Assembly: GCA_017469265.1 (NCBI GenBank)
Contig: JAFUGS010000014.1
Coordinates: 1 to 45,447, forward strand
DNA length: 45,447 bases
Direction: 5' to 3'
From: Clostridia bacterium
GTDB lineage: Bacteria > Bacillota > Clostridia > Christensenellales > Aristaeellaceae
Part shown: positions 1-7,878 of the stretch, piece after piece
How positions within the stretch are numbered: the stretch's first letter is position 1
Layout of the letters: the number at the start of each line of letters is the position of its first letter
Translations under genes and position numbers: made by a program
Notes under the pieces: model-generated
The model's database searches: none
What the model saw: the letters and a program-made list of their open reading frames with translations, nothing else
Told to the model about the DNA's origin: nothing

Positions 1-387
1 CTTCTCCTCCAGGCCTACGCGCTTCAGCAGCTCCATGGCCTTCTTTTCCGCCTCCCCCCGGCTCAGGTGCCCGGTGCGGATCGGGGCCAGGGTCAGGTTC
101 TTCAGAATCGTCATGTTGGGAAACAGGTTGAAATGCTGGAAAACCATGCCCATCCGTTGGCGCATCCGGTCGATGTCCGTTTTCGGGTCGGTCATGGACA
201 CCCCGTCAAAGAGGATTTCCCCGCTGGTGGGAATCTCCAGCAGGTTCAGGCAGCGCAGGAAGGTGCTCTTGCCGCTGCCGGAGGGGCCGATGAAGACGAC
301 GCATTCGCCCTTCTCCACCTCCAGGTCCACGCCCCTGAGCACTTCCAGCCCCTCAAAGTTCTTCCGCAGGTTTTTAACGGCGATCAC
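1..387 (-). CDS. Polar amino acid ABC transporter ATPase (partial)
   Basis: This is the nucleotide-binding subunit of a polar amino acid importer (GlnQ/HisP family); it would hydrolyse ATP at the inner face of the membrane. The first 129 residues are in the window and the rest lies beyond base 1. Visible are the Walker A motif GPSGSGKST, the Q-loop segment MVFQHFNLFPNMT and the start of the helical domain. The start is GTG at 387, giving VIAVKNLRKNF, and it overlaps the 3' end of the permease gene by 14 bp, as expected for translational coupling. It is the last gene seen in the operon binding protein-permease-ATPase. Substrate cannot be read from this subunit. Confidence 0.93.
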   Translation of the reverse strand, partial: MIAVKNLRKNFEGLEVLRGVDLEVEKGECVVFIGPSGSGKSTFLRCLNLLEIPTSGEILFDGVSMTDPKTDIDRMRQRMGMVFQHFNLFPNMTILKNLTLAPIRTGHLSRGEAEKKAMELLKRVGLEEK

Positions 388-1138
388 TTGCGCGCAGCCT
401 CCTCTCAAAAATCCCCAGCAGCCAGGTAAAGATCATGACCAGGATCAGGTAAATGACAGCCGCGCCGATATAGGGGAACATGGCCTCATAGGTCCGGCTG
501 ACCACGCCCTTGGCCGCGTACAGCAGCTCCTGCCCGCCGATGACGGAGATCAGGCTGATATCCTTCAGCAGCACGATGAACTCGTTGCCCAGCGCCGGCA
601 GGATGGACTTGACCGCCTGAGGAATCACGATGAACCGCATGGTGTCCACATAGTTCAGGCCCAGGCTGCGGCCGGCCTCCATCTGGCCCGCGTCCACCGC
701 CATCAGGCCGCCCCGGATGATCTCCGAGGTGTAGGCGCCGGAGTTAATACCCAGGGTCAGGGCGCCCACCAGGGAGAATTCCCGGCTGCTGGAGAAGATG
801 ACAAAGCCCATGATCAGCAGCTGCACCATCATGGGCGTGCCGCGAATCACCGTGACGTAGACCTTGAAAATGCCGTTCAGCACCCCCAGCACCGGGTTCC
901 TGTGCCCAGGGCGCTGCTGGTCGTGGGCCGTGCGCACCACGGCCACCATGACGCCCAGCAGCACGCCCAGAATCAGGGCCATGACCGTGACGTACAGGGT
1001 GGTGCCCACCCCGTTCAGATACTGCTGCCAGCGGTCCTTCTCGATGAAGGCCTGGTAAAAATACACATAGAATCTCTGCCACGCGCTGACCCCCTCCCCG
1101 GAGGTAATCAGCGCCTTCCACGCGGTATACGTTTCCAA
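374..1138 (-). CDS. Polar amino acid ABC transporter permease
   Basis: This is a 254-residue inner-membrane permease of the HisM/GlnP family. The N-terminus is hydrophilic, followed by a first membrane helix (about residues 45-70) and several more. The EAA loop that docks on the ATPase is visible as GQMEAGRSLGLNYVDTM. The start is a TTG at 1138 preceded by a G-rich stretch; no better in-frame start is seen. It lies 76 bp downstream of the binding-protein gene, with an attenuator-like hairpin between them, and overlaps the ATPase gene. Family is clear; a preference for arginine or a related cation is suggested only by the ArgR-like box upstream of the operon. Confidence 0.92.
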   Translation of the reverse strand: METYTAWKALITSGEGVSAWQRFYVYFYQAFIEKDRWQQYLNGVGTTLYVTVMALILGVLLGVMVAVVRTAHDQQRPGHRNPVLGVLNGIFKVYVTVIRGTPMMVQLLIMGFVIFSSSREFSLVGALTLGINSGAYTSEIIRGGLMAVDAGQMEAGRSLGLNYVDTMRFIVIPQAVKSILPALGNEFIVLLKDISLISVIGGQELLYAAKGVVSRTYEAMFPYIGAAVIYLILVMIFTWLLGIFERRLRASDRR

Positions 1139-1172
1139 AAACCTGTCCCCCTCATTCCTTGCCGGTGAAAAC

Positions 1173-1198
1173 GAAGAAAAGGGCGGCTTTCACCGCCC
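1173..1198 (-). terminator. Intercistronic hairpin / partial terminator
   Basis: On the minus strand GGGCGG, loop TGAAAG, CCGCCC is followed by TTTTCTT. It sits between the binding-protein gene and the permease gene. In ABC importer operons such hairpins usually raise expression of the binding protein relative to the membrane components; that role is inferred here. Confidence 0.7.
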
Positions 1199-1214
1199 GA
1201 TGCAAGCGTCCGGA

Positions 1215-1961
1215 TTATTCGTTGTACTTCAGGATGATGGCTTCCACGGTGCCATCCTCGATCAGCTCCGCCAGGGCGCCGTTGATGGCGTCCACCAGCG
1301 CGGTGTTGCCCTTGTTGACGCCAAAGGCGTATTCCTCAATCTCGCAGTCCGTGGGCTGGGAGGCCAGGCCGGGGATCTTCTTCACATAGGCGCCGCCCAC
1401 CGCGTCGTCCAGCAGCACGCAGTCCACCTGCCCGTTCTGCAGGGCCTGGAAGGCCAGGGAGTAGGTCTCGTACTTGGTCACGTTCGGGAAGTTGTCCTCC
1501 GCGTAAATCTGGCCGGTGGTGCCGCTCTGCACGCCGATGATCACGTCGTTCAGCTGATCTTTGGTCACCGCGCCGTCCTTGCTGACGATGGCCTGGGTGA
1601 TGGTGGTGTAGGGATTGGTAAAGTCGTAGATCGTCTTCCGTTCCTCGGTCACGGTGACGCCGGACACGATCAGGTCCGCCTTGGCGCCCATGTCCACCCG
1701 GGCCGCCAGCAGCGCGCCGTCAAAATCCATGGGCAGGGGTTCCGCCGTCAGGCCGATCTTCTCGGCGATCAGGGCGATCAGCTCCGGCTCAATGCCGATG
1801 ATTTCATCATTGTCATCCCGGTACTCAAAGGGCGGGAAGTCAGGGCTGGTGGAATAGATCAGCTTTCCTTCCTCCAGGGTCGTAATTCCCTCCGCGCAGG
1901 CCGCGGCCAGGCTCAGGATCATGCACAGCGCCATCAGGCACGCCATCAGCTTCTTCATCAT
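1215..1961 (-). CDS. Polar amino acid-binding protein (SBP family 3)
   Basis: This is a 248-residue extracellular solute-binding protein of family 3, the receptor of the importer encoded downstream. The signal peptide is MMKKLMACLMALCMILSLAAA followed by CAEG; the cysteine could be a lipobox or part of an ordinary cleavage site. Family landmarks are LIYSTSPDFPPFEYRD at the mature N-terminus, the phrase DLIVSGVTVTEERKTIYDF, and the hinge-side segment VDCVLLDDAVGG. The ATG at 1961 is chosen because GGAGG lies 5 bases upstream; a GTG 12 bases earlier overlaps that ribosome site. It is first in the operon, and an ArgR-like box lies about 100 bp upstream, so an arginine-type ligand is plausible but unproven. 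Confidence 0.93.
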   Translation of the reverse strand: MMKKLMACLMALCMILSLAAACAEGITTLEEGKLIYSTSPDFPPFEYRDDNDEIIGIEPELIALIAEKIGLTAEPLPMDFDGALLAARVDMGAKADLIVSGVTVTEERKTIYDFTNPYTTITQAIVSKDGAVTKDQLNDVIIGVQSGTTGQIYAEDNFPNVTKYETYSLAFQALQNGQVDCVLLDDAVGGAYVKKIPGLASQPTDCEIEEYAFGVNKGNTALVDAINGALAELIEDGTVEAIILKYNE

Positions 1962-2059
1962 CTTGTCCTCCACTTTTTATTCATCCCTCCCCCGCGTCTC
2001 CGCTAACCGGAAGGATTGGCGCAAGTATAGCACCGTCACCCCCCGCTGTCAAGCCCATT

Positions 2060-2077
2060 TTTGCATTTTTATGCACA
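2060..2077. promoter_or_regulatory. ArgR-like operator (ARG box)
   Basis: TGCAT-TTTT-ATGCA at 2062-2075 is a perfect inverted repeat with the 5-4-5 geometry and AT core of ARG boxes (TGNAT-WWWW-ATNCA). It lies about 100 bp upstream of the amino acid-binding protein gene. Further AT-rich partial inverted repeats follow at 2095-2125. No confident -35/-10 pair could be set for this operon. Confidence 0.5.
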
Positions 2078-2259
2078 TAATTAGCTTCTTGTACCGAATT
2101 TATACATTTATTCGTGCATATTCATGGTCCTTCATGTATTTCCGTTGTATTCAGGCGCGGGAGGGATATGCTGCGGGGGTTCCAGCGCTGCATCCTCATA
2201 CCGCCAAATGAAAAAACCTCCGTTCCATCTTCCGCCGCGGAACGCCTGCCAAAATGGCG

Positions 2260-2285
2260 AAAAAAAAGCCGCAAACGCTTGCGGC
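2260..2285 (-). terminator. Terminator of tRNA-Leu
   Basis: On the minus strand GCCGCAA, loop GCGT, TTGCGGC is followed by eight T residues. It begins 9 bases downstream of the tRNA-Leu 3' end. Confidence 0.88.
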
Positions 2286-2293
2286 ATAAGGCG

Positions 2294-2376
2294 TGCGGAT
2301 GGCGGGGCTCGAACCCGCACGGCCGTGAGGCCAGGGGATTTTAAGTCCCCGGTGTCTGCCATTCCACCACATCCGC
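2294..2376 (-). tRNA. tRNA-Leu (anticodon TAA)
   Basis: An 83-nt class II tRNA. The acceptor stem GCGGATG pairs with CATCCGC and the discriminator is A. The anticodon loop reads ACTTAAA with TAA in the anticodon position, and there is a long variable arm before a canonical T arm (GCGGGTTCGAGCCCCGC). CCA is not encoded. A strong terminator follows. Confidence 0.95.
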
Positions 2377-2464
2377 CCGATGCCGGCAGTATACCATTTT
2401 CCGGAATCCCCCGTCAAGCCCCACGCCGGGGCGCATCGCACAGGATCTCCACCCGTACTCCCGT

Positions 2465-2493
2465 TTGCCCGAAGGGCCGTTTTCGAATATAAT
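2465..2493 (+). promoter_or_regulatory. Promoter of the galactanase gene
   Basis: TTGCCC (2465-2470), a 17-bp spacer and a perfect TATAAT (2488-2493). Transcription would start near 2500, about 43 bases before the ATG. Confidence 0.75.
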
Positions 2494-2542
2494 AAGGGAA
2501 ACGTCCGGTTTATCCGCAACTGCCCAAAGGAGGAATCCTGTC

Positions 2543-4489
2543 ATGATGGAAAAAGCGCGCTGGAAAAAGCTGGGATGCTTTCTGCTGGCCCTCGCCCTGC
2601 TGGGCGGCGGCCTGACCGTCTCCGCCGCGGAAGGCGGCGAAGGCAGCGGCCTGTATGTGAAAAAGATCGATTCCCTGCCGGAGGATTTCATCCTGGGGAT
2701 GGATGTCTCCAGCCTCCTGTCCCTGGAGAAAAGCGGCGTGACCTACCGGGACGCGGATGGCCGGGAAGCGGACCTTTTCGCCCTGCTGGCGGACGCGGGC
2801 ATCAACACCATCCGCGTCCGGGTGTGGAACGACCCCTGGGACAGCGCCGGCCACGGCTACGGCGGCGGCAACTGTGACGCGGCCGCCGCGGCGGAAATTG
2901 GCCGCCGGGCGGCGGCCCACGGCATGAAGCTGATGGTGGACTTCCATTATTCCGACTTCTGGGCCGACCCGGGCAAGCAGATGGCGCCGAAGGCCTGGCA
3001 GGGTCTCTCCGCGGAGGAAAAGGCGGAAGCCCTCTACGCCTATACCCTGGAAAGCCTGCAAACCATCCGGGACGCCGGGGCGGACATTTCCATGGTGCAG
3101 ATCGGCAATGAGACCAACGGCGCCCTCTGCGGGGAAAAGATCTGGATGAACATCGTCTGGCACCTGATGGCCGCCGGATGCCGGGCCGTGCGGGATTTTG
3201 ACCCGTCCGTGAAATCCGTCATCCATTTCGCCAACCCGGAGAACACGGATACCTTCCTGAACTGGGTCTCCAAGCTGAAGTATTATGACCTGGATTATGA
3301 CGTGCTGGGCATCAGCTACTATCCCTACTGGCACGGAACCCTGGAGAATCTTTCCCGCGTCATGACCGAAATCCGCCAGACCTACGGGAAGGACGTCATG
3401 GTGGTGGAAACCAGCTACGCCTTTACCCTGGAGGACACGGACTTCTCCGGCAACACCATCGGCGAAGGCGGCGCCTACGCCCACCCCTACCCCTTCTCCC
3501 CCCAGGGGCAGGCCAACGCCGTGCGGGATGTGGCCGCCACGGTCAGCGCGGCCGGCGGCCTGGGCATCTGTTACTGGGAGGGGGCCTGGATCTCCGTGGG
3601 CACATCCTCCTGGGAGGAGAATCACGAAAAATGGGAAACCTTCGGCAGCGGGTGGGCCTCCAGCTTCGCCGGGGAATATGACCCGAAGGACGCCGGCAGG
3701 TACTACGGCGGATCCGCGGTGGACAACCAGGCCTTCTTCGGCCCGGACGGAAAGGCGCTGGAGAGCCTGGCCGTCTTCCGGCTTCTGCGGGAGGGCAACG
3801 AGGTCGCCCCGCGGATTGAGTCCCTGGCCCAGGGCGAGGCCGTCGCGGAAATCGGCCAGGACATCGTCCTGCCGGAGACGGTGGAAGCCATCCTGAATGA
3901 CGGCAGCACGGCACAGGTGCCGGTGACCTGGACCCTGCCCCCGGAGGGCCTGGACAGCGGCCGGGAAGCCGCCTGGACCCTGACGGGCGAGGCAGATGGC
4001 ATGGAAACCACCTGCGCGGTGCGGGTGGTGCGCAGCAATCAGGCCCGCAATCCCTCCTTCGAGGAGGATGACCTCAGCATGTGGCGCTGTGAGGATCTGG
4101 CCGGCGCGGATCAGCTGTACTGTGAGGAGAAGGAGCTGGATTCCCTCACCGGCAAAAAGCACTGGCACTTCTACTCCGCCGCCGCGGGCACGGTCCGCTT
4201 CACCCTGGAGCAGGATCTGACCCTGCGCCCCGGCGCCTACGATTACGCCATCTCCGTCATGGGCGGCGACGCCGGGGATCAGGAAATCTACAGCTACGTG
4301 AAGCTGGACGGGGGAATCATCGCTCAGTGCCCCGCCGCCATTACCTCCTGGAACAGCTGGGACACGCCCCGCCTCTCCTTCACCTGCGCCGAAGGTCAGC
4401 AGGTGACCTGCGGCATCTTCGTCCGCTGCGACGGCGCCGGCGCCTGGGGCAAAATCGACGACATGAGCGTCCTCATGGCCGCGGAATAA
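2543..4489 (+). CDS. Secreted endo-beta-1,4-galactanase (GH53)
   Basis: This 648-residue extracellular enzyme should cut beta-1,4-galactan side chains of pectin (arabinogalactan type I). A signal peptide (residues 1-30) precedes a GH53 catalytic domain that opens with ILGMDVSSLLSLEKSGV and contains INTIRVRVWNDPW and MVDFHYSDFWADP. The acid/base glutamate is expected in QIGNETNG (about residue 190) and the nucleophile in VVETSYAF (about 290). After residue 420 comes a bacterial Ig-like domain, then a C-terminal beta-sandwich beginning NPSFEEDD and ending in a GAWGKIDDMSV segment, which resembles galactan-binding CBM61-type modules. The ATG at 2543 has AAAGGAGG nine bases upstream; the reading frame extends further 5' but only across the promoter. 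It stands alone between its own promoter and terminator. Confidence 0.93.
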   Translation: MMEKARWKKLGCFLLALALLGGGLTVSAAEGGEGSGLYVKKIDSLPEDFILGMDVSSLLSLEKSGVTYRDADGREADLFALLADAGINTIRVRVWNDPWDSAGHGYGGGNCDAAAAAEIGRRAAAHGMKLMVDFHYSDFWADPGKQMAPKAWQGLSAEEKAEALYAYTLESLQTIRDAGADISMVQIGNETNGALCGEKIWMNIVWHLMAAGCRAVRDFDPSVKSVIHFANPENTDTFLNWVSKLKYYDLDYDVLGISYYPYWHGTLENLSRVMTEIRQTYGKDVMVVETSYAFTLEDTDFSGNTIGEGGAYAHPYPFSPQGQANAVRDVAATVSAAGGLGICYWEGAWISVGTSSWEENHEKWETFGSGWASSFAGEYDPKDAGRYYGGSAVDNQAFFGPDGKALESLAVFRLLREGNEVAPRIESLAQGEAVAEIGQDIVLPETVEAILNDGSTAQVPVTWTLPPEGLDSGREAAWTLTGEADGMETTCAVRVVRSNQARNPSFEEDDLSMWRCEDLAGADQLYCEEKELDSLTGKKHWHFYSAAAGTVRFTLEQDLTLRPGAYDYAISVMGGDAGDQEIYSYVKLDGGIIAQCPAAITSWNSWDTPRLSFTCAEGQQVTCGIFVRCDGAGAWGKIDDMSVLMAAE

Positions 4490-4560
4490 ACCACCGGATC
4501 CGTTCTATGGCATGCCCGCGCTTCGCTTCGCGGCATGAACCGAATGAACCACAGCAGGCA

Positions 4561-4591
4561 GGGCCGTCTCCGATCGGAAGGCGGCCCTTTT
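4561..4591 (+). terminator. Terminator after the galactanase gene
   Basis: GGGCCG ... CGGCCC with an inner CCGATCGG palindrome, followed by TTTT. It lies between two convergent genes. A second hairpin, CATGCC...GGCATG, lies just upstream at about 4510-4538. Confidence 0.75.
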
Positions 4592-4620
4592 CATCATCGG
4601 CAACAATGCATTGACCGGTT

Positions 4621-5664
4621 TCAGGCATTCTCTTTCACAAATTCATCAAACAGCGGCAGCTCAAACTTTACAATTCCATATGTTTCCCCGGAAATAATGC
4701 CTTTGCGAATCAACCGGGTGCGATAGGGGGTAAACTGATTGCTCGTCATGGACAATTTCTCCCTGATCGCGCTTACCATCCCCCCCTCCGTGGTTGCGAT
4801 GGCGTACAGCACTTTCCTGTCTCCGTCTGACAGCTCTGCCCAGATCTTTTCGTACACATATTCCTCCAGATACTGTTTATACTCGACATGGACGCGGTGC
4901 GGGTCCTTGCGATATTTCCAGGTGAAATAACCCAGCACCTGGAAAGCGAAAGAATACCCTTTGGTTTTCTTAGCCATCTCCAGCGCCACTTTTTGCTCCA
5001 CCCCAAAGATCCTCGCATAGCTGTCCGTCATGCGCCCAATGTTCAGCGGCTCCAGCGCGATTCTCGGGGCGCGGTACAGAAAGGTAAGGGTCTTTTCATT
5101 CTGCAATGATCGGATGTTCTCATACAGACCTGTCATGATCAGAAAAACCGGCAGGTTCTGTCGCAGCAGAATCTGGTACGCGCTGGCAAAGACCCTCATT
5201 CCCGGTGAGTTGGATGCTTCGTCAATCGCGATCAAAACCTTTTTCTGATGCTTTTGAAGGCTCGCCAGCATTCGCGCCAAAGCAACTTCGATGTCGCGAA
5301 TCGGCTCCGCCCCTTCAATCTGCACGCCGATTCCGAACCCGGCGAGATTAATTCTCGCTGCCCTGAAGATCCCCTTCAGCTTTTTCTCCTCATGGAGCTT
5401 GGCCGCCAGGCTTTGCAGCAAGTCCCTTTCCGGATTCAGCTCAACGATAGTCCAGTCCTTTTCCTGCCGAAGCGCTTTGCAGGCGGCGGTCATAAAGACC
5501 GTTTTTCCGCTTCCCCGGACGCCTGTTACGATATAGACATGGGAAGCTGGCTGCTCCGCGGTAAAGGAATCAATTAATTCACGCATCATCCGCGTCCTTG
5601 GAATCATCTCCTGCGGCTCTCTTCCGAAATCCACCGTAAAAGGATTTCCGGTATTCTCCTGCAT
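4621..5664 (-). CDS. AAA ATPase with C-terminal winged helix
   Basis: This is a 347-residue ATP-binding protein of the ORC1/Cdc6-like AAA type common in Clostridia. Walker A is GVRGSGKT (residues 48-55) and Walker B is VLIAIDEA (about 143-150). A sensor-like segment FLIMTGLYENI follows, and the last 80 residues (from ELSDGDRKVLYAIA) look like a winged-helix DNA-binding domain. AAGGAG lies ten bases before the ATG. Its promoter is covered by seven copies of an octamer spaced at helical intervals, which suggests that the protein binds its own control region. Its cellular role is unknown; a substrate cannot be named from sequence. Confidence 0.85.
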   Translation of the reverse strand: MQENTGNPFTVDFGREPQEMIPRTRMMRELIDSFTAEQPASHVYIVTGVRGSGKTVFMTAACKALRQEKDWTIVELNPERDLLQSLAAKLHEEKKLKGIFRAARINLAGFGIGVQIEGAEPIRDIEVALARMLASLQKHQKKVLIAIDEASNSPGMRVFASAYQILLRQNLPVFLIMTGLYENIRSLQNEKTLTFLYRAPRIALEPLNIGRMTDSYARIFGVEQKVALEMAKKTKGYSFAFQVLGYFTWKYRKDPHRVHVEYKQYLEEYVYEKIWAELSDGDRKVLYAIATTEGGMVSAIREKLSMTSNQFTPYRTRLIRKGIISGETYGIVKFELPLFDEFVKENA

Positions 5665-5682
5665 CTTGTGGCGGCTCCTTCT

Positions 5683-5768
5683 TTACAGTTTTTTACAGTT
5701 TAAATGGATAATTACACTTTACTACAGTTCATTACAGTTTCACTGATATTTTACAGTCTTTTACAGTT
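5683..5768. repeat. Phased TTACAGTT octamer array (operator/iteron-like)
   Basis: Seven copies of TTACAGTT, three of them with one mismatch (TTACACTT, CTACAGTT, TTACAGTC), start at 5683, 5693, 5712, 5722, 5732, 5751 and 5761. Steps are 10, 19, 10, 10, 19 and 10 bp, so all lie on nearly one face of the helix. Two copies fall between the -35 and -10 of the AAA ATPase promoter; the rest lie downstream of its expected start site. Confidence 0.85.
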
Positions 5769-5775
5769 TTGTCAA
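5748..5775 (-). promoter_or_regulatory. Promoter of the AAA ATPase gene
   Basis: Minus-strand TTGACA (5775-5770), a 16-bp spacer and TAAAAT (5753-5748). The spacer and -10 are built from the octamer repeats, so a protein bound there would block RNA polymerase. Confidence 0.7.
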
Positions 5776-5850
5776 TCCCCTTTCAGTGAAGAAAGCCGCT
5801 GTACTTTATCCTGCATCAGCATCGCGGATCCCGCGGCGCCCCGTCAATCC

Positions 5851-5879
5851 TTCCGGAAAATCTTTTTCTATGCTATAAT
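5851..5879 (+). promoter_or_regulatory. Extended -10 promoter of the Nudix gene
   Basis: TGC-TATAAT at 5871-5879 is an extended -10 with a perfect hexamer. The -35 position (TTCCGG) is poor, as tolerated with an extended -10. Confidence 0.6.
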
Positions 5880-5934
5880 GCGGATGCTGTCTGACAGCAG
5901 GCATGATTTTATGAGCACACTTGGAGGAAGCCGC

Positions 5935-6525
5935 ATGCAGCATCATCAGCCGGATGAGCGGGATCTCGCCTGGGAAGAGATCTCCACAGAGCATATTGTT
6001 CAGGACGAATGGATTGATTTCAGGAAGAGCGCCTTCCGTTTTCCGGACGGCCGGGTCTTCCAGCCCTATTACAGCTATACCCGCAGGGATTATGCCGTCA
6101 TCGTCGCTTCGGACGAGGAGGGGCAGTTTCTCTGCGTCCGCCAGTTCCGGCAGGGGATCCGCGAGGTGACCACCGAGTTCCCCGCCGGCGCCATCGAGCG
6201 CACGGACGGGCTTTCTCCGGAAGCCGCCGCCCTGGAGGCCGCCAGGCGGGAGCTGCGGGAGGAAACCGGCTACGTCTCCGACTGCTGGCGCCCGCTGCTG
6301 TGCATCCCGTCGGACGCCACCATCTCGGATAATCTGGCCTGGCTCTTTGTCGCTGAAAACTGCCGACCCGCCGGGGCCCAGCAGCTGGACGAGATGGAGC
6401 TTCTGAAGGTCCGGAAGCATTCCGCCCGGGAGATTGATGAAATGGTCCGCGGAGGAACGTTCCGGCAGTCCGTGCATGCCCTGGCCTGGCTCCTGGCCCG
6501 GAGCGGGCTTTCTGACCGTTCGTAG
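5935..6525 (+). CDS. Nudix hydrolase (ADP-ribose pyrophosphatase type)
   Basis: This is a 196-residue cytoplasmic Nudix protein that probably hydrolyses ADP-ribose or a related nucleoside diphosphate sugar. Supporting features are the pre-domain segment ending DYAVIVASDEEGQFLCVRQ, the loop TTEFPAGAIE and the Nudix helix core RRELREETGY that carries the metal-binding glutamates. The loop between the first Nudix glycine and the REL core is a few residues longer than in the classic motif. The ATG at 5935 is chosen for GGAGG 7 bases upstream; the frame is open further upstream but only through the promoter. It is monocistronic, converging on the binding-protein gene at 6688 with a dispersed repeat between them. 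Confidence 0.87.
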   Translation: MQHHQPDERDLAWEEISTEHIVQDEWIDFRKSAFRFPDGRVFQPYYSYTRRDYAVIVASDEEGQFLCVRQFRQGIREVTTEFPAGAIERTDGLSPEAAALEAARRELREETGYVSDCWRPLLCIPSDATISDNLAWLFVAENCRPAGAQQLDEMELLKVRKHSAREIDEMVRGGTFRQSVHALAWLLARSGLSDRS

Positions 6526-6561
6526 AAATGCCCGCGGCATCCTTTCCGCCTGCGTGGAGCT

Positions 6562-6663
6562 AAGGAAACGCTGGTTTATTCAAATCAGCGTGAAAACATT
6601 CGGCTTTCCTTTGTTGGTTTTAATGCTCCCCCGCTTCGCGGGGGAGCATTAATCAGCGTTTCT
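6562..6663 (-). repeat. MITE-like palindromic repeat, copy A
   Basis: Starts AAGGAAACGCTGG and ends ATCAGCGTTTCT, with a GC-rich hairpin (GCTCCCCCGC / GCGGGGGAGC) near its right end. It is in the opposite orientation to copies B and C and lies between two convergent genes, where the hairpin could also stop transcription. It shares the CGCTG-TTTATTC-AAATCAGCG arm with the other two copies. Confidence 0.8.
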
Positions 6664-6687
6664 GAAGGAAACCCGCCGGGGCGGAAT

Positions 6688-7878
6688 CTATTCGATGGTA
6701 ATCAGCTCCGGCAAGTGATAATAGAACGAGGGGTAGGAGGATTCGGCATTTTCGGTGTAGCCTTCCCTCAGGCTGATGGTCACCCCCGGATTCTCCGCGC
6801 TCACGGCGGTGCAGTCGCAGGCGTAGGCGAAGCTTTTCTTTCCCCGCCGGAACTGGGCCGTCAGCTCATTGATCCGCTCCTGGGTGCCGGGGGCAGCCAG
6901 CGTGCTGTTCAGATCCATCACCTCGACCCAGCCCTGGTCGAAGCCGGCGGACATATCGTTCCCGTGGACGGCGCCCTGCACCGTCTGCTCGATGCGCCGG
7001 TCGTTCATCAGGGCCTCCACGGCGCCGGTCACATAGGGCGCCCAGTCGATCCGGCCAGCGATCAGGGCAGCGCGCGGCGCGATGTTCAGCATGCTCTGGT
7101 TGTATCCGACATGGTAGACGGTTCTCGTCTGCGCCGCCTCCTCGCAGGCCAGCGCCGGGCCGATGGTATCCGTGTGCTGCCCGATGACCACGCAGCCCTC
7201 CTCCAGCAGCTCCGCCGCCGCCTGCTTCTCTCTGGAAAAGCTGCTCCAGGTCTGGGTGCAGCGCACGCGCAGCACCGCCTCCGGCGCGGCGGAGCGAACC
7301 CCCATCAGGAAGGCGGTGTAGCCCGAGATCACCTCGGGATCGAGAAACGCGGCCACATATCCCACCAGCGCCTGCTCGGGCCGCAGTTCTCCCCTGTCGA
7401 TCATCTCCCGCAGGGCCATGCCGGCGGCGGCGCCGGTGACATAGCGCGCCTGGAAGGCTTCCCCCTTGAAGCTGTGATAATTCCCGGGCACCGTCTCCCC
7501 GCTGAAGCTCCTGTAGGAGGCCTGACAGAACTGCACGTCGGGATAAGCCCTGGCCATCTCGATGACCTGGGCGCTGTACCCGTTCAGGAAAATGATGTCG
7601 CAGCCGCTCTGGACCAGCTCCCGGAGGGATTCCTCCGTCTGATTTTCCAGCACGTTGCTGCGGGTCAGGATTTCGACCCGGTCGCCGTACCGCTGCTTCA
7701 GCTCGTCCCGCGCCAGGGAGAAATTGTAGGTGTAGGAAATGCTCTCATCCCCGTCAAAGACAAACCCGACGCGGATTGTCGAGGGCGAGAGCGGAGGCGC
7801 GAACCAGTATTGATAGGCATACATCAGCAGAAGGATGACGGCGCAGGTCGCCGTCGTCAGCGTAATCAGCCGCTTCAT
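6688..7878 (-). CDS. BMP-family substrate-binding protein, membrane-anchored
   Basis: This 396-residue protein has an uncleaved-looking N-terminal helix (residues 4-22) and a periplasmic-binding-protein fold of the basic membrane protein (BMP/PnrA) family, which usually binds nucleosides. Landmarks are IRVGFVFDGDESISYTYNF at the start of the first lobe, GSDIIF-like CDIIFLNGYSAQ, and VGYVAAFLDPEVISGYTAFLMG. There is no lipobox cysteine, so it is probably tethered by its helix. It overlaps the upstream HD-GYP gene by 4 bp (ATGA) and no transporter subunits follow, so it may be a ligand sensor for that protein and not an importer receptor. That role is inference. Confidence 0.8.
   Translation of the reverse strand: MKRLITLTTATCAVILLLMYAYQYWFAPPLSPSTIRVGFVFDGDESISYTYNFSLARDELKQRYGDRVEILTRSNVLENQTEESLRELVQSGCDIIFLNGYSAQVIEMARAYPDVQFCQASYRSFSGETVPGNYHSFKGEAFQARYVTGAAAGMALREMIDRGELRPEQALVGYVAAFLDPEVISGYTAFLMGVRSAAPEAVLRVRCTQTWSSFSREKQAAAELLEEGCVVIGQHTDTIGPALACEEAAQTRTVYHVGYNQSMLNIAPRAALIAGRIDWAPYVTGAVEALMNDRRIEQTVQGAVHGNDMSAGFDQGWVEVMDLNSTLAAPGTQERINELTAQFRRGKKSFAYACDCTAVSAENPGVTISLREGYTENAESSYPSFYYHLPELITIE

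Noticed and set aside
5683-5768. CRISPR array
   Set aside because: Repeats are only 8 bp with 2- or 11-base spacing and no cas genes are present; this is a protein-binding array.
5683-5768. Replication origin
   Set aside because: Iteron-like spacing alone is not enough: no DnaA boxes, no AT-rich unwinding element with replication genes, and the repeats lie in a promoter.
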